In this document: positions 18,624 through 26,657 of the stretch, in pieces
Numbering within the stretch: the stretch's first letter is position 1
How the letters are laid out: each line of letters opens with the position of its first letter
From: Blautia hansenii DSM 20583
GTDB lineage: Bacteria > Bacillota > Clostridia > Lachnospirales > Lachnospiraceae
Length of the DNA stretch: 64,000 nucleotides
Assembly (NCBI RefSeq): GCF_002222595.2
Contig: NZ_CP022413.2
Span: 2,689,501-2,753,500 of the forward strand
Direction of reading: 5' to 3'
The notes under the pieces: generated by a model
The model's input: the letters and a program-made list of their open reading frames with translations, nothing else
Databases searched by the model: none
What the model was told of the DNA's origin: nothing
Translations under genes and position numbers: made by a program

Positions 18624-19928
18624 TTACTGCAGTAATGCTGTATAAGAAGCTGCATTGTCTGTTTTAACCATGTTAATTGCGAATGCGTCATACTGGCTTG
18701 GGTTTCCAAGACGGTTTGTTATGTTGGACTCTGTCTGTCCGTCACCACCGATGTATTCAACATCAAGGTTCAAAAGATCATCATATTTCTCAAGCAGTGG
18801 CTGATATGTGGAGCTTAAGAAGTTATCAGAAGCGTTGTAAATGTTCAGCCATACTTTCTTTTTAGGAGCTTTGCTTTCATCTAACTGTTTGGATACAGGC
18901 TCGAATGTCTTAGTAGAGTCTGTAAATTCTTTATAGTTATCTGCTGTTACAGCTACGTTTAATGCGTAGTAAGAACGTTCGTCTTCTTTGTATACATATT
19001 CTTTATCGCTAAGAACGTTTCCTGCTTCGTCAGGTGTTCCGATACCTGTATCAATGTCAACACCGTCTAAGGAGTTACGAAGAACACGAAGTGTTAAGTA
19101 AGCCTGTACGTCTGCATGCTGGCTGATTGTTCCGCCGTATCCTTCTGCGATAGCTGCTACTGCATCACTGTTAGCATCGTATCCGAAAGTAGGAACTTTG
19201 TTTTCTTTTGACCAAGCATTGAACATAGACATTCCCATACCATCGTTGTTAGAAACAACAACATCAATCTGATCACCGAAAGAAGAAGACCATGTTCCGA
19301 TTGCGTTACCTGCTGTAGCTGCATCCCATGTAGCACCTGCGGAGTTCTTCATTTCCTGAGAACCTAACTCACGAACTACAAATGTCTTTCCGCCTGCTTC
19401 TAAGGAACCATCTTTAACTGCTCCCTGTTTTCCGTCTACGTTTGTTCCTACCGGTTCACTGTTGATAGCGCCGTCTTTTTCTACGCCTGTTCCAAGAGCT
19501 TTACGAACACCTCTTGTACGTGCGATAGAGTCGTTATGTCCGATATCACCGATTGCTAAAACGTATCCGATTACACCGTCACCGTTACGGTCAATCGTAT
19601 CTGCGTTTTTCTCGATGTATTCTTTAACCATCTGTCCCTGAAGCTCAGCACCCTGATTCGCATCAAAACCTACATAATATGTATCTTTGTTAAAGTTAAG
19701 AGCATTCTTGTCTAATTCGCCTGTTGAACTGTTAGATGGCTGACGGTTGAACCATACTAAAGGTTTGTCTTTGTTTGCAACGTCAGAAGCTTCTGTTTTT
19801 CCGCCTTCTTCTGTTTTTCCTGTTTCCTCTGTTTTGCTTCCTTCTTCTTTTGCTGGTTCAGAACCACATGCAACAGCAGAAAGTCCTAATACTGCTGTCA
19901 TTGCTAATACTGCTAATTTTCTTTTCAT
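18624..19928 (-). CDS. mglB: Galactose/glucose-binding lipoprotein MglB, circularly permuted
   Basis: The start at 19928 has GGGAG upstream. The 434-residue lipoprotein has a lipobox ending at Cys21 and a Glu/Lys/Thr-rich linker. The mature domain begins with PLVWFNRQP (residues 56-64), the mid-protein strand of normal MglB. It continues with TYYVGFDANQG, DIGHNDSIARTRG, a Trp in GATWDAATAG, NNDGMGMSM and FGYDANSD up to VTADNYKEF, the normal C-terminus. A linker follows, then residues 356-434 carry the missing first-lobe half: KVWLNIYNASDNF, DVEYIGGDGQTES and FAINMVK. So the chain order is permuted, yet the sugar-contact residues known from E. coli MglB are nearly all kept. It feeds MglA/MglC. 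Confidence 0.93.
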   Translation of the reverse strand: MKRKLAVLAMTAVLGLSAVACGSEPAKEEGSKTEETGKTEEGGKTEASDVANKDKPLVWFNRQPSNSSTGELDKNALNFNKDTYYVGFDANQGAELQGQMVKEYIEKNADTIDRNGDGVIGYVLAIGDIGHNDSIARTRGVRKALGTGVEKDGAINSEPVGTNVDGKQGAVKDGSLEAGGKTFVVRELGSQEMKNSAGATWDAATAGNAIGTWSSSFGDQIDVVVSNNDGMGMSMFNAWSKENKVPTFGYDANSDAVAAIAEGYGGTISQHADVQAYLTLRVLRNSLDGVDIDTGIGTPDEAGNVLSDKEYVYKEDERSYYALNVAVTADNYKEFTDSTKTFEPVSKQLDESKAPKKKVWLNIYNASDNFLSSTYQPLLEKYDDLLNLDVEYIGGDGQTESNITNRLGNPSQYDAFAINMVKTDNAASYTALLQ

Positions 19929-20134
19929 TGAAATATTCTCCCTTCCGTGCACCATTTTCGTCCGTGCGTTTTATTGATATTGACACTATACACAATATTC
20001 AGAAAAGAAAACATAGAATTTTTTTTGGTTTTCATTGAAATTTTTAAGATTTTCTTGGTCATATCGCATAATATTATAGATTTTATTGTCGAAATATGTG
20101 CATTACGTATATGTTCTATATTTAAAAGCTGGTA

Positions 20135-20163
20135 TTGCAAAGTACAAGAATGCACTATATAAT
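20135..20163 (+). promoter_or_regulatory. Sigma-A promoter of the small toxin message
   Basis: TTGCAA (20135-20140) and a perfect TATAAT (20158-20163) are exactly 17 bp apart. Transcription would start near 20170, giving a leader of about 80 nt before the 30-codon toxin frame. Confidence 0.85.
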
Positions 20164-20197
20164 AACAACATGGGAAACCACAAAGCCGGGCGGCTTA

Positions 20198-20244
20198 CCC
20201 TCTACTTTTTGGAGGGGCTACCCTCCAATCAAAAGAAAGGAGGG
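20198..20244 (+). promoter_or_regulatory. Toxin leader with four alternately pairing segments that can hide the ribosome site
   Basis: Four short segments lie in a row: CCCTC (20198-20202), GGAGGGG (20211-20217), CCCTCC (20221-20226) and GGAGGG (20239-20244), the last being the ribosome site of the toxin. Segment 1 can pair with 2, 2 with 3 (a tight 6-bp hairpin) and 3 with 4. Pairing 3:4 buries the ribosome site and pairing 2:3 frees it. This resembles the translation-inactive and processed states of type I toxin messages, but the switching is inferred from complementarity only. Confidence 0.65.
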
Positions 20245-20251
20245 CTTGCCA

Positions 20252-20344
20252 ATGGTTACATATTCTGACTTAATTCAGTTTTGTATATTCATTGTTGCTC
20301 TTGTTGGTCTTTGCTATGAGATTTTCAAGGGTAAAAGAAAATAG
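20252..20344 (+). CDS. Small membrane toxin, putative holin-like (Hol_Tox) type I toxin
   Basis: The 30-residue peptide is VTYSDLIQFCIFIVALVGLC after the Met, ending in a basic tail FKGKRK. It is one membrane helix with charged ends, the layout of Hol_Tox/TxpA-like type I toxins of Firmicutes. A very strong ribosome site (GGAGG) lies 8 nt upstream. The gene has a near-consensus promoter 90 bp upstream. On the opposite strand, a promoter just downstream would make an RNA overlapping its 3' end. Longer readings in the same frame start upstream without ribosome sites. Such peptides disturb the membrane when over-produced. The family call is from pattern memory, with moderate certainty. Confidence 0.78.
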   Translation: MVTYSDLIQFCIFIVALVGLCYEIFKGKRK

Positions 20345-20371
20345 CCGCCACTACTGTGAATAGTGACGGCT
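20343..20371. terminator. Hairpin at the toxin stop codon, terminator of the antisense RNA
   Basis: AGCCGCCACTA (20343-20353) pairs with TAGTGACGGCT (20361-20371), with one mismatch. On the minus strand ATTTTCTTTT follows, fitting an intrinsic terminator. The toxin stop codon overlaps the stem. Confidence 0.65.
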
Positions 20372-20404
20372 GACCTTATAAAAGGTTAAACTGCTTATTT
20401 ATTC

Positions 20405-20437
20405 AAGGGTAGACCGCTTGCGTAGGTTTCCCTTTTT
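20405..20437 (+). terminator. Terminator of the toxin message
   Basis: AAGGG (20405-20409) pairs with CCCTT (20430-20434), with an inner ACC/GGT pairing, followed by a T5 run. It lies just inside the predicted start of the antisense RNA, so its complement is the 5' hairpin of that RNA. Confidence 0.65.
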
Positions 20438-20445
20438 GTATTATC

Positions 20446-20474
20446 AATATAACACATTTGTATAGTGATTACAA
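20446..20474 (-). promoter_or_regulatory. Sigma-A promoter of the antisense RNA
   Basis: On the minus strand TTGTAA (20469-20474) and TATATT (20446-20451) are exactly 17 bp apart. It sits in the 50 bp between the toxin terminator and the end of the metallo-hydrolase gene. Confidence 0.65.
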
Positions 20475-20489
20475 GAATAAATATTTCTA

Positions 20490-22097
20490 TTATCTATCCC
20501 ATTTATCACATAAAGAATTAATCTGGTCTGCAAATCTTGCTAAATCTTTATTTGTACCTCCTTCATTATGGCGTATTACTGTCATTAATCTCTGTCCGGC
20601 TGCAACTAATCTTGCAAATACTCCGGCTGCCTTTCTGCTCTTGGCTTTCTGCTCTGCACGTTTAATGACAATGCCTACGGTTTCTCTGGTTATCTCATTT
20701 GTCACCAAATCAACTTCCGTTCCGCTATAAGGCGCCATCGCCTGATAACCCAGCTCATCCTCCAATCTCTTGGCGAATAAATCACAGACAGTATCATCTC
20801 CATGTGCTACAAAAACACGTTTGGGCTTTTCTTTGAAGGAGGACGCCCACCTCATAAGTCCTGCATTATCTGCGTGTCCACTAATACCCGGAAGCCTTAC
20901 AATATCTGCATTAACATGAATTTCCTCGCCGAAGATATGAACGTCCTTCGCTCCTTCCACTAAAGACCTTCCCAGCGTTCCCACTGCCTGATATCCTACA
21001 AATAAAATTGTAGAGTCGCTTCTCCAGAGATTATGTTTTAAGTGGTGCTTAATACGTCCTGCATCACACATACCGCTGGCTGATAAAATTACCTTCGGCG
21101 TTTCATTAAAGTTGATTGCCCTTGACTCATCGCTTGTAATGGATAGCTTCAATCCCGGAAATGCAATAGGATTTATTCCTTTATTGATTAATTCCATTGC
21201 CTCTTCGTCATAACACTCACTGTAATGCTCTTTAAAAATACTGGTTGCCTGCACTGCAAGAGGGCTATCCACATATACCTCAAATCCCGCAAATTCCGGC
21301 AGCATATTATCTTCTTTAATCTTTCTAAGGAAGTAGAGCATTTCCTGTGTTCTTCCCACTGCAAAAGAAGGAATTACCACATTTCCGCCTCGCTTAAAGG
21401 TTTTCCTTAAAATTTCCACCAATTCTGTCACATAATCCGGTTTCTCTCCGTGACTTCTATCTCCATAGGTGGACTCCATAACCACATAATCTGCACTGTC
21501 CAGATATTCCGGATCTTTAATCAATGGCTGTTCTGTATTTCCAATATCTCCTGAAAATACGATTTTCCGCTCTTCACCATCTTCTGTAATCCACAATTCA
21601 ATACTAGACGAACCTAATAAATGTCCTGCGTCTACAAAACGTACTTTAATACCTTCTGCAATTTCTATTACCTGATTATAATTACACTCTACAAATTGCT
21701 GAATAACCCCTAACGCATCTTCCATGGTATAGGCAGGCACAAATTCCGTCTGTCCGTTTCTCTTTGCTTTACGATTTCTCCATTCTGCCTCAAACATCTG
21801 AATATGTGCACTATCACGAAGCATAATATCACATAAATCACAAGTTGCCGCAGTTGCATAAATCGGACCGCGAAATCCTCTGGCGTGTATCAAAGGAAAA
21901 TTACCGGAATGGTCAATATGTGCATGTGTAAGCAATGCAAAATCCAATTCTGACGCAGCTACCGGAATATCCTGATTTTCATACTGATCGGGCCCCTGTT
22001 CCATACCACAATCCACAATAAATTTCTTGCCTGCTGCTTCTAAGAAGTAACAACTTCCAGTAACCTCATGAGCAGCCCCTATAAAAGTCAGTTTCAT
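20490..22097 (-). CDS. Beta-CASP metallo-beta-lactamase-fold RNase-like hydrolase
   Basis: The 535-residue protein has the metal-binding motif THAHIDHSG near residue 57, further His/Asp ligands (GHLLGSSS, FSGDIGN), and the beta-CASP insert with STYGDRSH, SFAVGRTQE, LSASGMCDAGR, and SGHADN motifs. It matches the YSH1/CPSF-like family of RNA-processing hydrolases. These are zinc-dependent nucleases of the cytosol that cleave or trim RNA; the exact substrate of this branch is not known. The C-terminus is longer than the core and ends in a basic/hydrophobic stretch. It is a single gene with a good ribosome site (AAAAGGGGG). Confidence 0.92.
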   Translation of the reverse strand: MKLTFIGAAHEVTGSCYFLEAAGKKFIVDCGMEQGPDQYENQDIPVAASELDFALLTHAHIDHSGNFPLIHARGFRGPIYATAATCDLCDIMLRDSAHIQMFEAEWRNRKAKRNGQTEFVPAYTMEDALGVIQQFVECNYNQVIEIAEGIKVRFVDAGHLLGSSSIELWITEDGEERKIVFSGDIGNTEQPLIKDPEYLDSADYVVMESTYGDRSHGEKPDYVTELVEILRKTFKRGGNVVIPSFAVGRTQEMLYFLRKIKEDNMLPEFAGFEVYVDSPLAVQATSIFKEHYSECYDEEAMELINKGINPIAFPGLKLSITSDESRAINFNETPKVILSASGMCDAGRIKHHLKHNLWRSDSTILFVGYQAVGTLGRSLVEGAKDVHIFGEEIHVNADIVRLPGISGHADNAGLMRWASSFKEKPKRVFVAHGDDTVCDLFAKRLEDELGYQAMAPYSGTEVDLVTNEITRETVGIVIKRAEQKAKSRKAAGVFARLVAAGQRLMTVIRHNEGGTNKDLARFADQINSLCDKWDR

Positions 22098-22209
22098 AGA
22101 AAAACCCCCTTTTGTGGTAAAATGAATGTTGCTATATTCATTATACCCCAGTAAAGAGGGTTTTGACAGGACTTTATATATTTTTTAGGAAATTTAATAA
22201 ATTGTGGGA

Positions 22210-22692
22210 TTACTCTACAAGAATACCATTTGTAATAGGTGTTTTACTTTCTGTTACACTTCCATCTTGGGCTACACAAGCTGCCTTTACTCGATAATAG
22301 TAGCCTCTTGTTACTTGTACATTATAGCTTTTTGTCAACAATGCAGTATTGTAAGCTGTATCAGAAAATGTTCTTATATTATACCAACTTCCGTTGGAAT
22401 ACCTCTGCAATGTCAACTTCAAAATCATCTTATCACAGACAACACTACCTAAAACAGCTCCATATACATTAACACTTCCATTTCCATTATCTGTCACTTT
22501 AGCTGTTCCTTGATTAAGGATATTCCCTTTCACATCTGCTCTCAAGCTTATTTCTGAACAATTTTCATTCGTCAGTAAAGAACCATCTATTGTCTTACTT
22601 AAATTCCCTTCATTAGCAAATACTGCTGTATTTACAGCAAAAACTAATATAATTACCATTACATTTTTTATTATTTTTTTTATATTTCTCAT
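22210..22692 (-). CDS. Small secreted protein, possibly DUF6147-like
   Basis: The 160-residue protein has a signal peptide (about residues 1-26, cleavage near AVFA-NEG). The mature part has a beta-rich pattern with LQRYSNGSWYNIRTFSD and SYNVQVTRGYYYRVKAACVA, which recalls DUF6147-type secreted proteins of Lachnospiraceae. This assignment is from memory and is uncertain. No catalytic motif is visible. It lies 18 bp after the DUF4367-like membrane protein on the same strand, so the two are likely co-transcribed. The function is unknown. Confidence 0.7.
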   Translation of the reverse strand: MRNIKKIIKNVMVIILVFAVNTAVFANEGNLSKTIDGSLLTNENCSEISLRADVKGNILNQGTAKVTDNGNGSVNVYGAVLGSVVCDKMILKLTLQRYSNGSWYNIRTFSDTAYNTALLTKSYNVQVTRGYYYRVKAACVAQDGSVTESKTPITNGILVE

Positions 22693-22710
22693 TCTTCTCC
22701 TTTTATATAG

Positions 22711-23628
22711 CTAATATACAATATTCTCTGCTATATTCTCCATTTCTTTTTTTTCCATTTTTCCAAACAACTCATAATAGCAATTTTTATATTCCCATTT
22801 TAAAGAATACATTGGTTTCTTATCTTCTCCATCCTCAATCTTCCATAAAGTAATCTTTAGTTCTGGAATAAAATCATTCTGAAATGTTTCAACTAAAATC
22901 CCATTATCATTCTGACTTAAAAATGAAGCTTTCTTCTCATTTGGAAAAATCATTAAAAAGACAGTTTGTTCATCATAAACATATTGCAAAATACCTGTCT
23001 CGGCATTTTCATCAATTACATAGTCCTGATATCTCATTTTATCAGGCATATAAAAAAATCTAGGCGTTTTAATCCCAAAAGTATTTTCTATCTGCTCACA
23101 AGCATACTGTTCTGTCCTGTCACTTTTTATTACATCATTATTGTCTACCTGTGTATTCACATCATTTCCAAACAGCTCATTCATCTCCCTCATGATGTAC
23201 GCTCTGTTTGCCTCACTGGTCATGGAAATGCCAAATACGCCGATTAGGACTGCTGCTGCAACAGAAGCCCAACGTATCACTCTTTTTCTCCCTGTATTTC
23301 CCTGTTTGGTATTGCTTTTGTTCTTATACCACTTTGCATTTTTTAATTCTTTTACTTTATTGGTGTGTTTTTCTCTATCATCTACATTTGTTACATAATT
23401 GTTTGTGTTTTCAATTGACTCGCGTCTTCTAATTTCGGCCATTAATTTTTGAAAGCCCTCTTCTGTAGGTTCACATTCTAAAGATTTTGAAATTTCTTCC
23501 GCCTCTTTTTCAATTTCTTCTGCCTCTTTCAAAAATTCCTCCAAAATTTTCTGATTTAATTCTTCATCATTCAAATTTTTAGTAAAAAAGGTTTCACATT
23601 TTTTCTCATTTTCTTCTGATTTCCCCAT
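22711..23628 (-). CDS. Membrane-anchored DUF4367-like protein, possible anti-sigma factor
   Basis: The 305-residue protein has a long acidic, helical cytosolic part (about residues 1-115), a membrane segment (about 120-140, VIRWASVAAAVLIGVFGISM) and an extracytoplasmic C-terminus with the DUF4367-type pattern (PDKMRYQDYVIDENAETG, then LKWEYKNCYYELFG). Proteins of this layout are often encoded beside ECF sigma factors and act as membrane anti-sigma factors. A sigma factor gene (24783-25355) is only 1.1 kb upstream on the same strand, separated by murG on the other strand. A sigma/anti-sigma pair is therefore an inference. Confidence 0.72.
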   Translation of the reverse strand: MGKSEENEKKCETFFTKNLNDEELNQKILEEFLKEAEEIEKEAEEISKSLECEPTEEGFQKLMAEIRRRESIENTNNYVTNVDDREKHTNKVKELKNAKWYKNKSNTKQGNTGRKRVIRWASVAAAVLIGVFGISMTSEANRAYIMREMNELFGNDVNTQVDNNDVIKSDRTEQYACEQIENTFGIKTPRFFYMPDKMRYQDYVIDENAETGILQYVYDEQTVFLMIFPNEKKASFLSQNDNGILVETFQNDFIPELKITLWKIEDGEDKKPMYSLKWEYKNCYYELFGKMEKKEMENIAENIVY

Positions 23629-23714
23629 GAAACTCCTATCTTTCCTTGACTTTTTTTCATAACTGTATCATATTATCTTATAGTTACTATTTTGAACTAA
23701 TCAGGAGGAACACC

Positions 23715-24788
23715 ATGAAACATATCGTACTTACCGGCGGTGGAACTGCCGGACACGTTACCCCAAATATAGCTATGATTCCACGTTTAAAAGAACTGGG
23801 ATACAAAATTTCTTATATCGGCTCTTACGAAGGTATGGAAAGAAAGCTCATTGAAGAACTTAACATTCCTTACTATGGAATTTCTTCCGGTAAATTACGC
23901 CGTTACTTTGATGTCAAAAATTTTACTGATCCGTTCAGAGTTATAAAAGGTTTCTTTGAAGCTAAAAAATTAATGAAGCAGTTAAAACCTGATGTTGTAT
24001 TCTCTAAAGGTGGATTTGTCACAGTGCCTGTTGTAATTGCAGCAAGCAAAAAACATATACCTACCTTTATCCATGAGTCTGACATGACACCGGGACTTGC
24101 AAACAAAATATCCATTCCTTTTGCAACAAAAGTTTGCTGCAACTTTCCCGAAACGGTTTCTCATCTTCCTGAGGACAAGGCTGTTCTCACAGGAACACCT
24201 ATCCGTCAAGAATTACTGGAAGGAAACCCAGAAAAAGCTCTGGAGTTTACAGGTCTTTCTAAAGATAAACCTGTTATCCTTATCATAGGTGGAAGTCTTG
24301 GTGCTGCTGCTGTCAATGATGCAGTCAGAAAAATCCTCCCTGAATTATTAAAAGACTTTCAGGTAATCCACCTCTGCGGAAAAGATAAAGTTGATGAAAC
24401 TTTATCTAACGTTAAGGGATATGTACAATATGAATATATCAAACAAGAACTTGCTGATTTATTTGCTCTAGCCGATCTTGTTATCTCCCGTGCAGGTGCA
24501 AATGCAATTTGTGAACTTAGTGCTTTAAACAAGCCTAACCTCTTAATTCCACTTTCCGCACGAGCAAGTCGTGGAGATCAGATTTTAAATGCCCGTTCTT
24601 TTGAACAGCTTGGTTACAGCAAAGTTCTGGAAGAAGAAGAACTTACTAATGACATATTATTAAGCGCTGTCCGTGATTTATATGAAAACCGAGAAGCTTA
24701 TATTACAGCTATGTCTTCCAGTAAGCATAAGGACTCTATTCAACAAATTGTCCAGCTCTTTGAAAACGCAGTAAACAAGACTTTATAA
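23715..24788 (+). CDS. murG: UDP-GlcNAc:undecaprenyl-PP-MurNAc-pentapeptide GlcNAc transferase MurG
   Basis: The start at 23715 follows AGGAGG. The 357-residue protein has the MurG hallmarks: TGGGTAGHV at the N-terminus, [14 protein letters not shown] near residue 95, [12 protein letters not shown] near 188 and [17 protein letters not shown] near 265. It adds GlcNAc to lipid I to make lipid II at the inner face of the membrane. It belongs to the undecaprenyl-diphospho-muramoylpentapeptide transferase group with the YqgS-like shorter architecture. It is a single plus-strand gene amid minus-strand genes. Its stop overlaps the stop of the sigma factor gene by 6 bp, tail to tail, and there is no terminator between them. 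Confidence 0.95.
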   Translation: MKHIVLTGGGTAGHVTPNIAMIPRLKELGYKISYIGSYEGMERKLIEELNIPYYGISSGKLRRYFDVKNFTDPFRVIKGFFEAKKLMKQLKPDVVFSKGGFVTVPVVIAASKKHIPTFIHESDMTPGLANKISIPFATKVCCNFPETVSHLPEDKAVLTGTPIRQELLEGNPEKALEFTGLSKDKPVILIIGGSLGAAAVNDAVRKILPELLKDFQVIHLCGKDKVDETLSNVKGYVQYEYIKQELADLFALADLVISRAGANAICELSALNKPNLLIPLSARASRGDQILNARSFEQLGYSKVLEEEELTNDILLSAVRDLYENREAYITAMSSSKHKDSIQQIVQLFENAVNKTL

Positions 24789-25355
24789 GTCTTCAAACTT
24801 ATTTCTGTAATACTTATTAATCCAAACTTTTATCCTGTGCCTTTTGGCTCTCAGACTTTCTACTGAAATGCCAAGGGCACGGGCAGTTTCTAATGCATTT
24901 TGACCTTCTACATTCATTTTCATAACAATTTCGTACCACTGACTATTTTTCTTTTCCAAATCTTCAAAAAATTTTCCCGTAAACTCTTGCATAACAAGCT
25001 TCTTTGTTGTTTCTTCCTCCACAGATGATTGTTTTTCTGAACGATTTGAAGTCCACATAATTCCTTCCTCTGCGAAAAGTTCTTCTTCATTTGAAGCTCC
25101 TGCAGTTACTTCATGTACCTGATATGATTTTCTGCAAAAGTCAATGGCTTTTCTCTTTGCATTTACTATCAACCATTGCTTATGGTATTCTTCCTGTAAA
25201 GTATCTGCTTTTTTCAAAAACGAAATAAAAACTTCTTGGCTTACGTCTTCCGCAAAGTCAATATCACGCAAAATACTATACACTACCTTTTTCACTATTT
25301 GATAATGCTGACGATAGATTTCTCGAAATTTCTCTTCTGTCATCTCTTTATCCAA
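24783..25355 (-). CDS. ECF-type RNA polymerase sigma factor
   Basis: The 190-residue protein has a sigma-70 region 2 (about residues 10-75, with [23 protein letters not shown]) and a region 4 helix-turn-helix near the C-terminus ([24 protein letters not shown]). The spacer between them is longer than usual and acidic. It lies 10 bp downstream of the HIT-protein gene on the same strand and probably shares its transcript. The DUF4367-like membrane protein downstream is a candidate partner. The regulon cannot be predicted from the window. Confidence 0.85.
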   Translation of the reverse strand: MDKEMTEEKFREIYRQHYQIVKKVVYSILRDIDFAEDVSQEVFISFLKKADTLQEEYHKQWLIVNAKRKAIDFCRKSYQVHEVTAGASNEEELFAEEGIMWTSNRSEKQSSVEEETTKKLVMQEFTGKFFEDLEKKNSQWYEIVMKMNVEGQNALETARALGISVESLRAKRHRIKVWINKYYRNKFEDL

Positions 25356-25365
25356 CTTCTAAATT

Positions 25366-25779
25366 TTAGACCTGAGAAAATTTTTCTAAAATCTCATCTC
25401 TATCTTCTGGTTTAAGAGTGCCCGGTTCCCATGTAATTCCCACACCATCATTTTCATTTCTCGGAATTAAATGCATGTGGAAGTGAAATACAGTCTGCCC
25501 CGCTGCCGTTCCATTGTTCTGAACAACATTGTAACCATCGCAGTTCAACACTTTTTTCATTTTCTTTGTCACTTCTTTTGCTAATATCAAAGCTTTTCCT
25601 GCCAAATCATCAGGTAATTCATACAAATTCTCAAAATGAGCCTTTGGAAGAATTAGAGCATGTCCCTTACTGGCAGGTCCCAGGTCTAAGATTACTCTAA
25701 AATCCTGATCCTCATAAAGTGTTGCGGCTGGTATTTCTCCGTTTGCAATTTTGCAAAAAATACAGTCTTTCATTTTCAT
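25366..25779 (-). CDS. HIT-family nucleotide-binding protein
   Basis: The 137-residue protein has the N-terminal zinc-type Cys pair (DCIFCKIANGEIPA), the GHALILPKAHFENL segment and the histidine triad HFHMHLIPR near residue 105. HIT proteins of this branch are cytosolic purine nucleoside phosphoramidases or related nucleotide hydrolases. The start may be at the first or the third codon (MKMK). It is followed after 10 bp by the sigma factor gene. Confidence 0.93.
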   Translation of the reverse strand: MKMKDCIFCKIANGEIPAATLYEDQDFRVILDLGPASKGHALILPKAHFENLYELPDDLAGKALILAKEVTKKMKKVLNCDGYNVVQNNGTAAGQTVFHFHMHLIPRNENDGVGITWEPGTLKPEDRDEILEKFSQV

Positions 25780-25830
25780 AATCTCCTTTCACTTATATAT
25801 CCGAATAAAAACCTGTAAATATTACTTCTG

Positions 25831-25844
25831 TTTTGTCGAATTTT
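25831..25844. promoter_or_regulatory. Spo0A-box-like site before the orphan histidine kinase
   Basis: TTTTGTCGAATTTT contains the core TGTCGAA (25834-25840) of the Spo0A binding site and also matches its T/A-rich flanks. It lies 76 bp upstream of the kinase start and 52 bp upstream of the HIT-protein gene. Binding is not shown; a 7-bp core alone occurs by chance several times in 64 kb. Confidence 0.5.
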
Positions 25845-25919
25845 GGCATATAAAACTATTTGCTATTTAAAAACAGGGATGTTACACTTGTTTTTGAAAA
25901 AATAAAGAGAGGGGTAACC

Positions 25920-26657
25920 ATGAACACTCAAATAAATCAATCCAATCAACATATTACTGCAAAGGAAGAACCTGATTATCGTCAATTATATGAGGAGCTT
26001 CAAGTACAACAACAATTTACATTATCTCATGTTTCTCACGAAATCCGTAATCCGGTAACATTAATCAACAGCTTTTTACAACTGCTGGAGTCTCATCATC
26101 CCGAATTAAAAGAAGATAAATACTGGGGAAAGATTATGGAAAATATGGATTTTCTGAAAACGCTTCTTAATGAATTTTCCAGCTTTAATAATTCCGGCAA
26201 GCTAAATATCCAGGAATTAGACCTCTCAGAGCTTCTGGAAAATCTGGCTGCTTCCAGTTTACCTACTTTAGAAAGCTACAACGTTTCTCTTGTTTTAAAT
26301 ATTGAGCCAAATCTGCCTGTCATTCAAGCAGATAAAACGAAAATGTCCCAGCTGATTTTAAACCTTTTAAGAAATTCTTCAGAGGCAATTAAAACAGAGG
26401 GTATTATCCATTGCTCTTTAACCTCTCAAGAGAATTATCTTGTTCTTTCTGTTAAGGACAACGGAAGCGGAATTCCTGTTCTGTATCAAGAAGACCTCTT
26501 TGAACCATTCATTACTCATAAACAGGAGGGCACAGGTCTCGGACTGCCTATCTGCAAAAGAATTGCAGAAGCCCATAATGGAAGTATTTCTTTTCAATCC
26601 GTTCCTGAAAAAGGTACTGAATTTACCGTTCTACTACCTATACGACAGCCTTTATAA
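25920..26657 (+). CDS. Orphan cytosolic sensor histidine kinase
   Basis: The start at 25920 follows AGAGAGGGG. The 245-residue protein has no membrane segment and no recognisable sensor domain before the HisKA domain, where H40 (SHVSHEIRNPVTL) is the phospho-acceptor. The HATPase_c domain has the N box LILNLLRNSSEAI, DNGSGIP and EGTGLGLPICKRI. No response regulator is adjacent. In spore-forming Firmicutes, orphan kinases of this size often feed the Spo0A phosphorelay. The upstream Spo0A-like box fits that idea, but it remains an inference. The stop overlaps the rhomboid gene stop by 6 bp. Confidence 0.9.
   Translation: MNTQINQSNQHITAKEEPDYRQLYEELQVQQQFTLSHVSHEIRNPVTLINSFLQLLESHHPELKEDKYWGKIMENMDFLKTLLNEFSSFNNSGKLNIQELDLSELLENLAASSLPTLESYNVSLVLNIEPNLPVIQADKTKMSQLILNLLRNSSEAIKTEGIIHCSLTSQENYLVLSVKDNGSGIPVLYQEDLFEPFITHKQEGTGLGLPICKRIAEAHNGSISFQSVPEKGTEFTVLLPIRQPL

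Larger units (their letters stand above)
20335..20439 (-). ncRNA. Predicted antisense antitoxin RNA of the type I toxin locus
   Basis: A minus-strand promoter ends at 20446, so transcription should start near 20439 and run toward the toxin gene. The transcript would end at the hairpin 20343-20371, followed on this strand by a U-rich stretch inside the last toxin codons. The RNA of about 100 nt would be fully complementary to the 3' end of the toxin message. This convergent overlap is the standard TxpA/RatA layout. No expression evidence is available from sequence. Confidence 0.6.

Noticed and set aside
20087..20093. A second Spo0A-box core (TGTCGAA) between mglB and the toxin promoter
   Set aside because: Only the 7-bp core matches. 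About eight such cores are expected by chance in 64 kb on both strands, and its flanks are not as close as those of the 25831 site.
19929..20134. Promoter and activator site of mglB
   Set aside because: A TATAGT box lies before the gene, but no clear -35 or repeated regulator site could be read. An activated promoter is likely, but not supported enough to place.
20086..20268. Open frame across the toxin leader that includes GNHKAGRLTLYFLEGLPSN
   Set aside because: It has no ribosome site and lies in the structured leader. The pairing segments force its codons, so it is treated as leader sequence, though a short leader peptide cannot be fully excluded.
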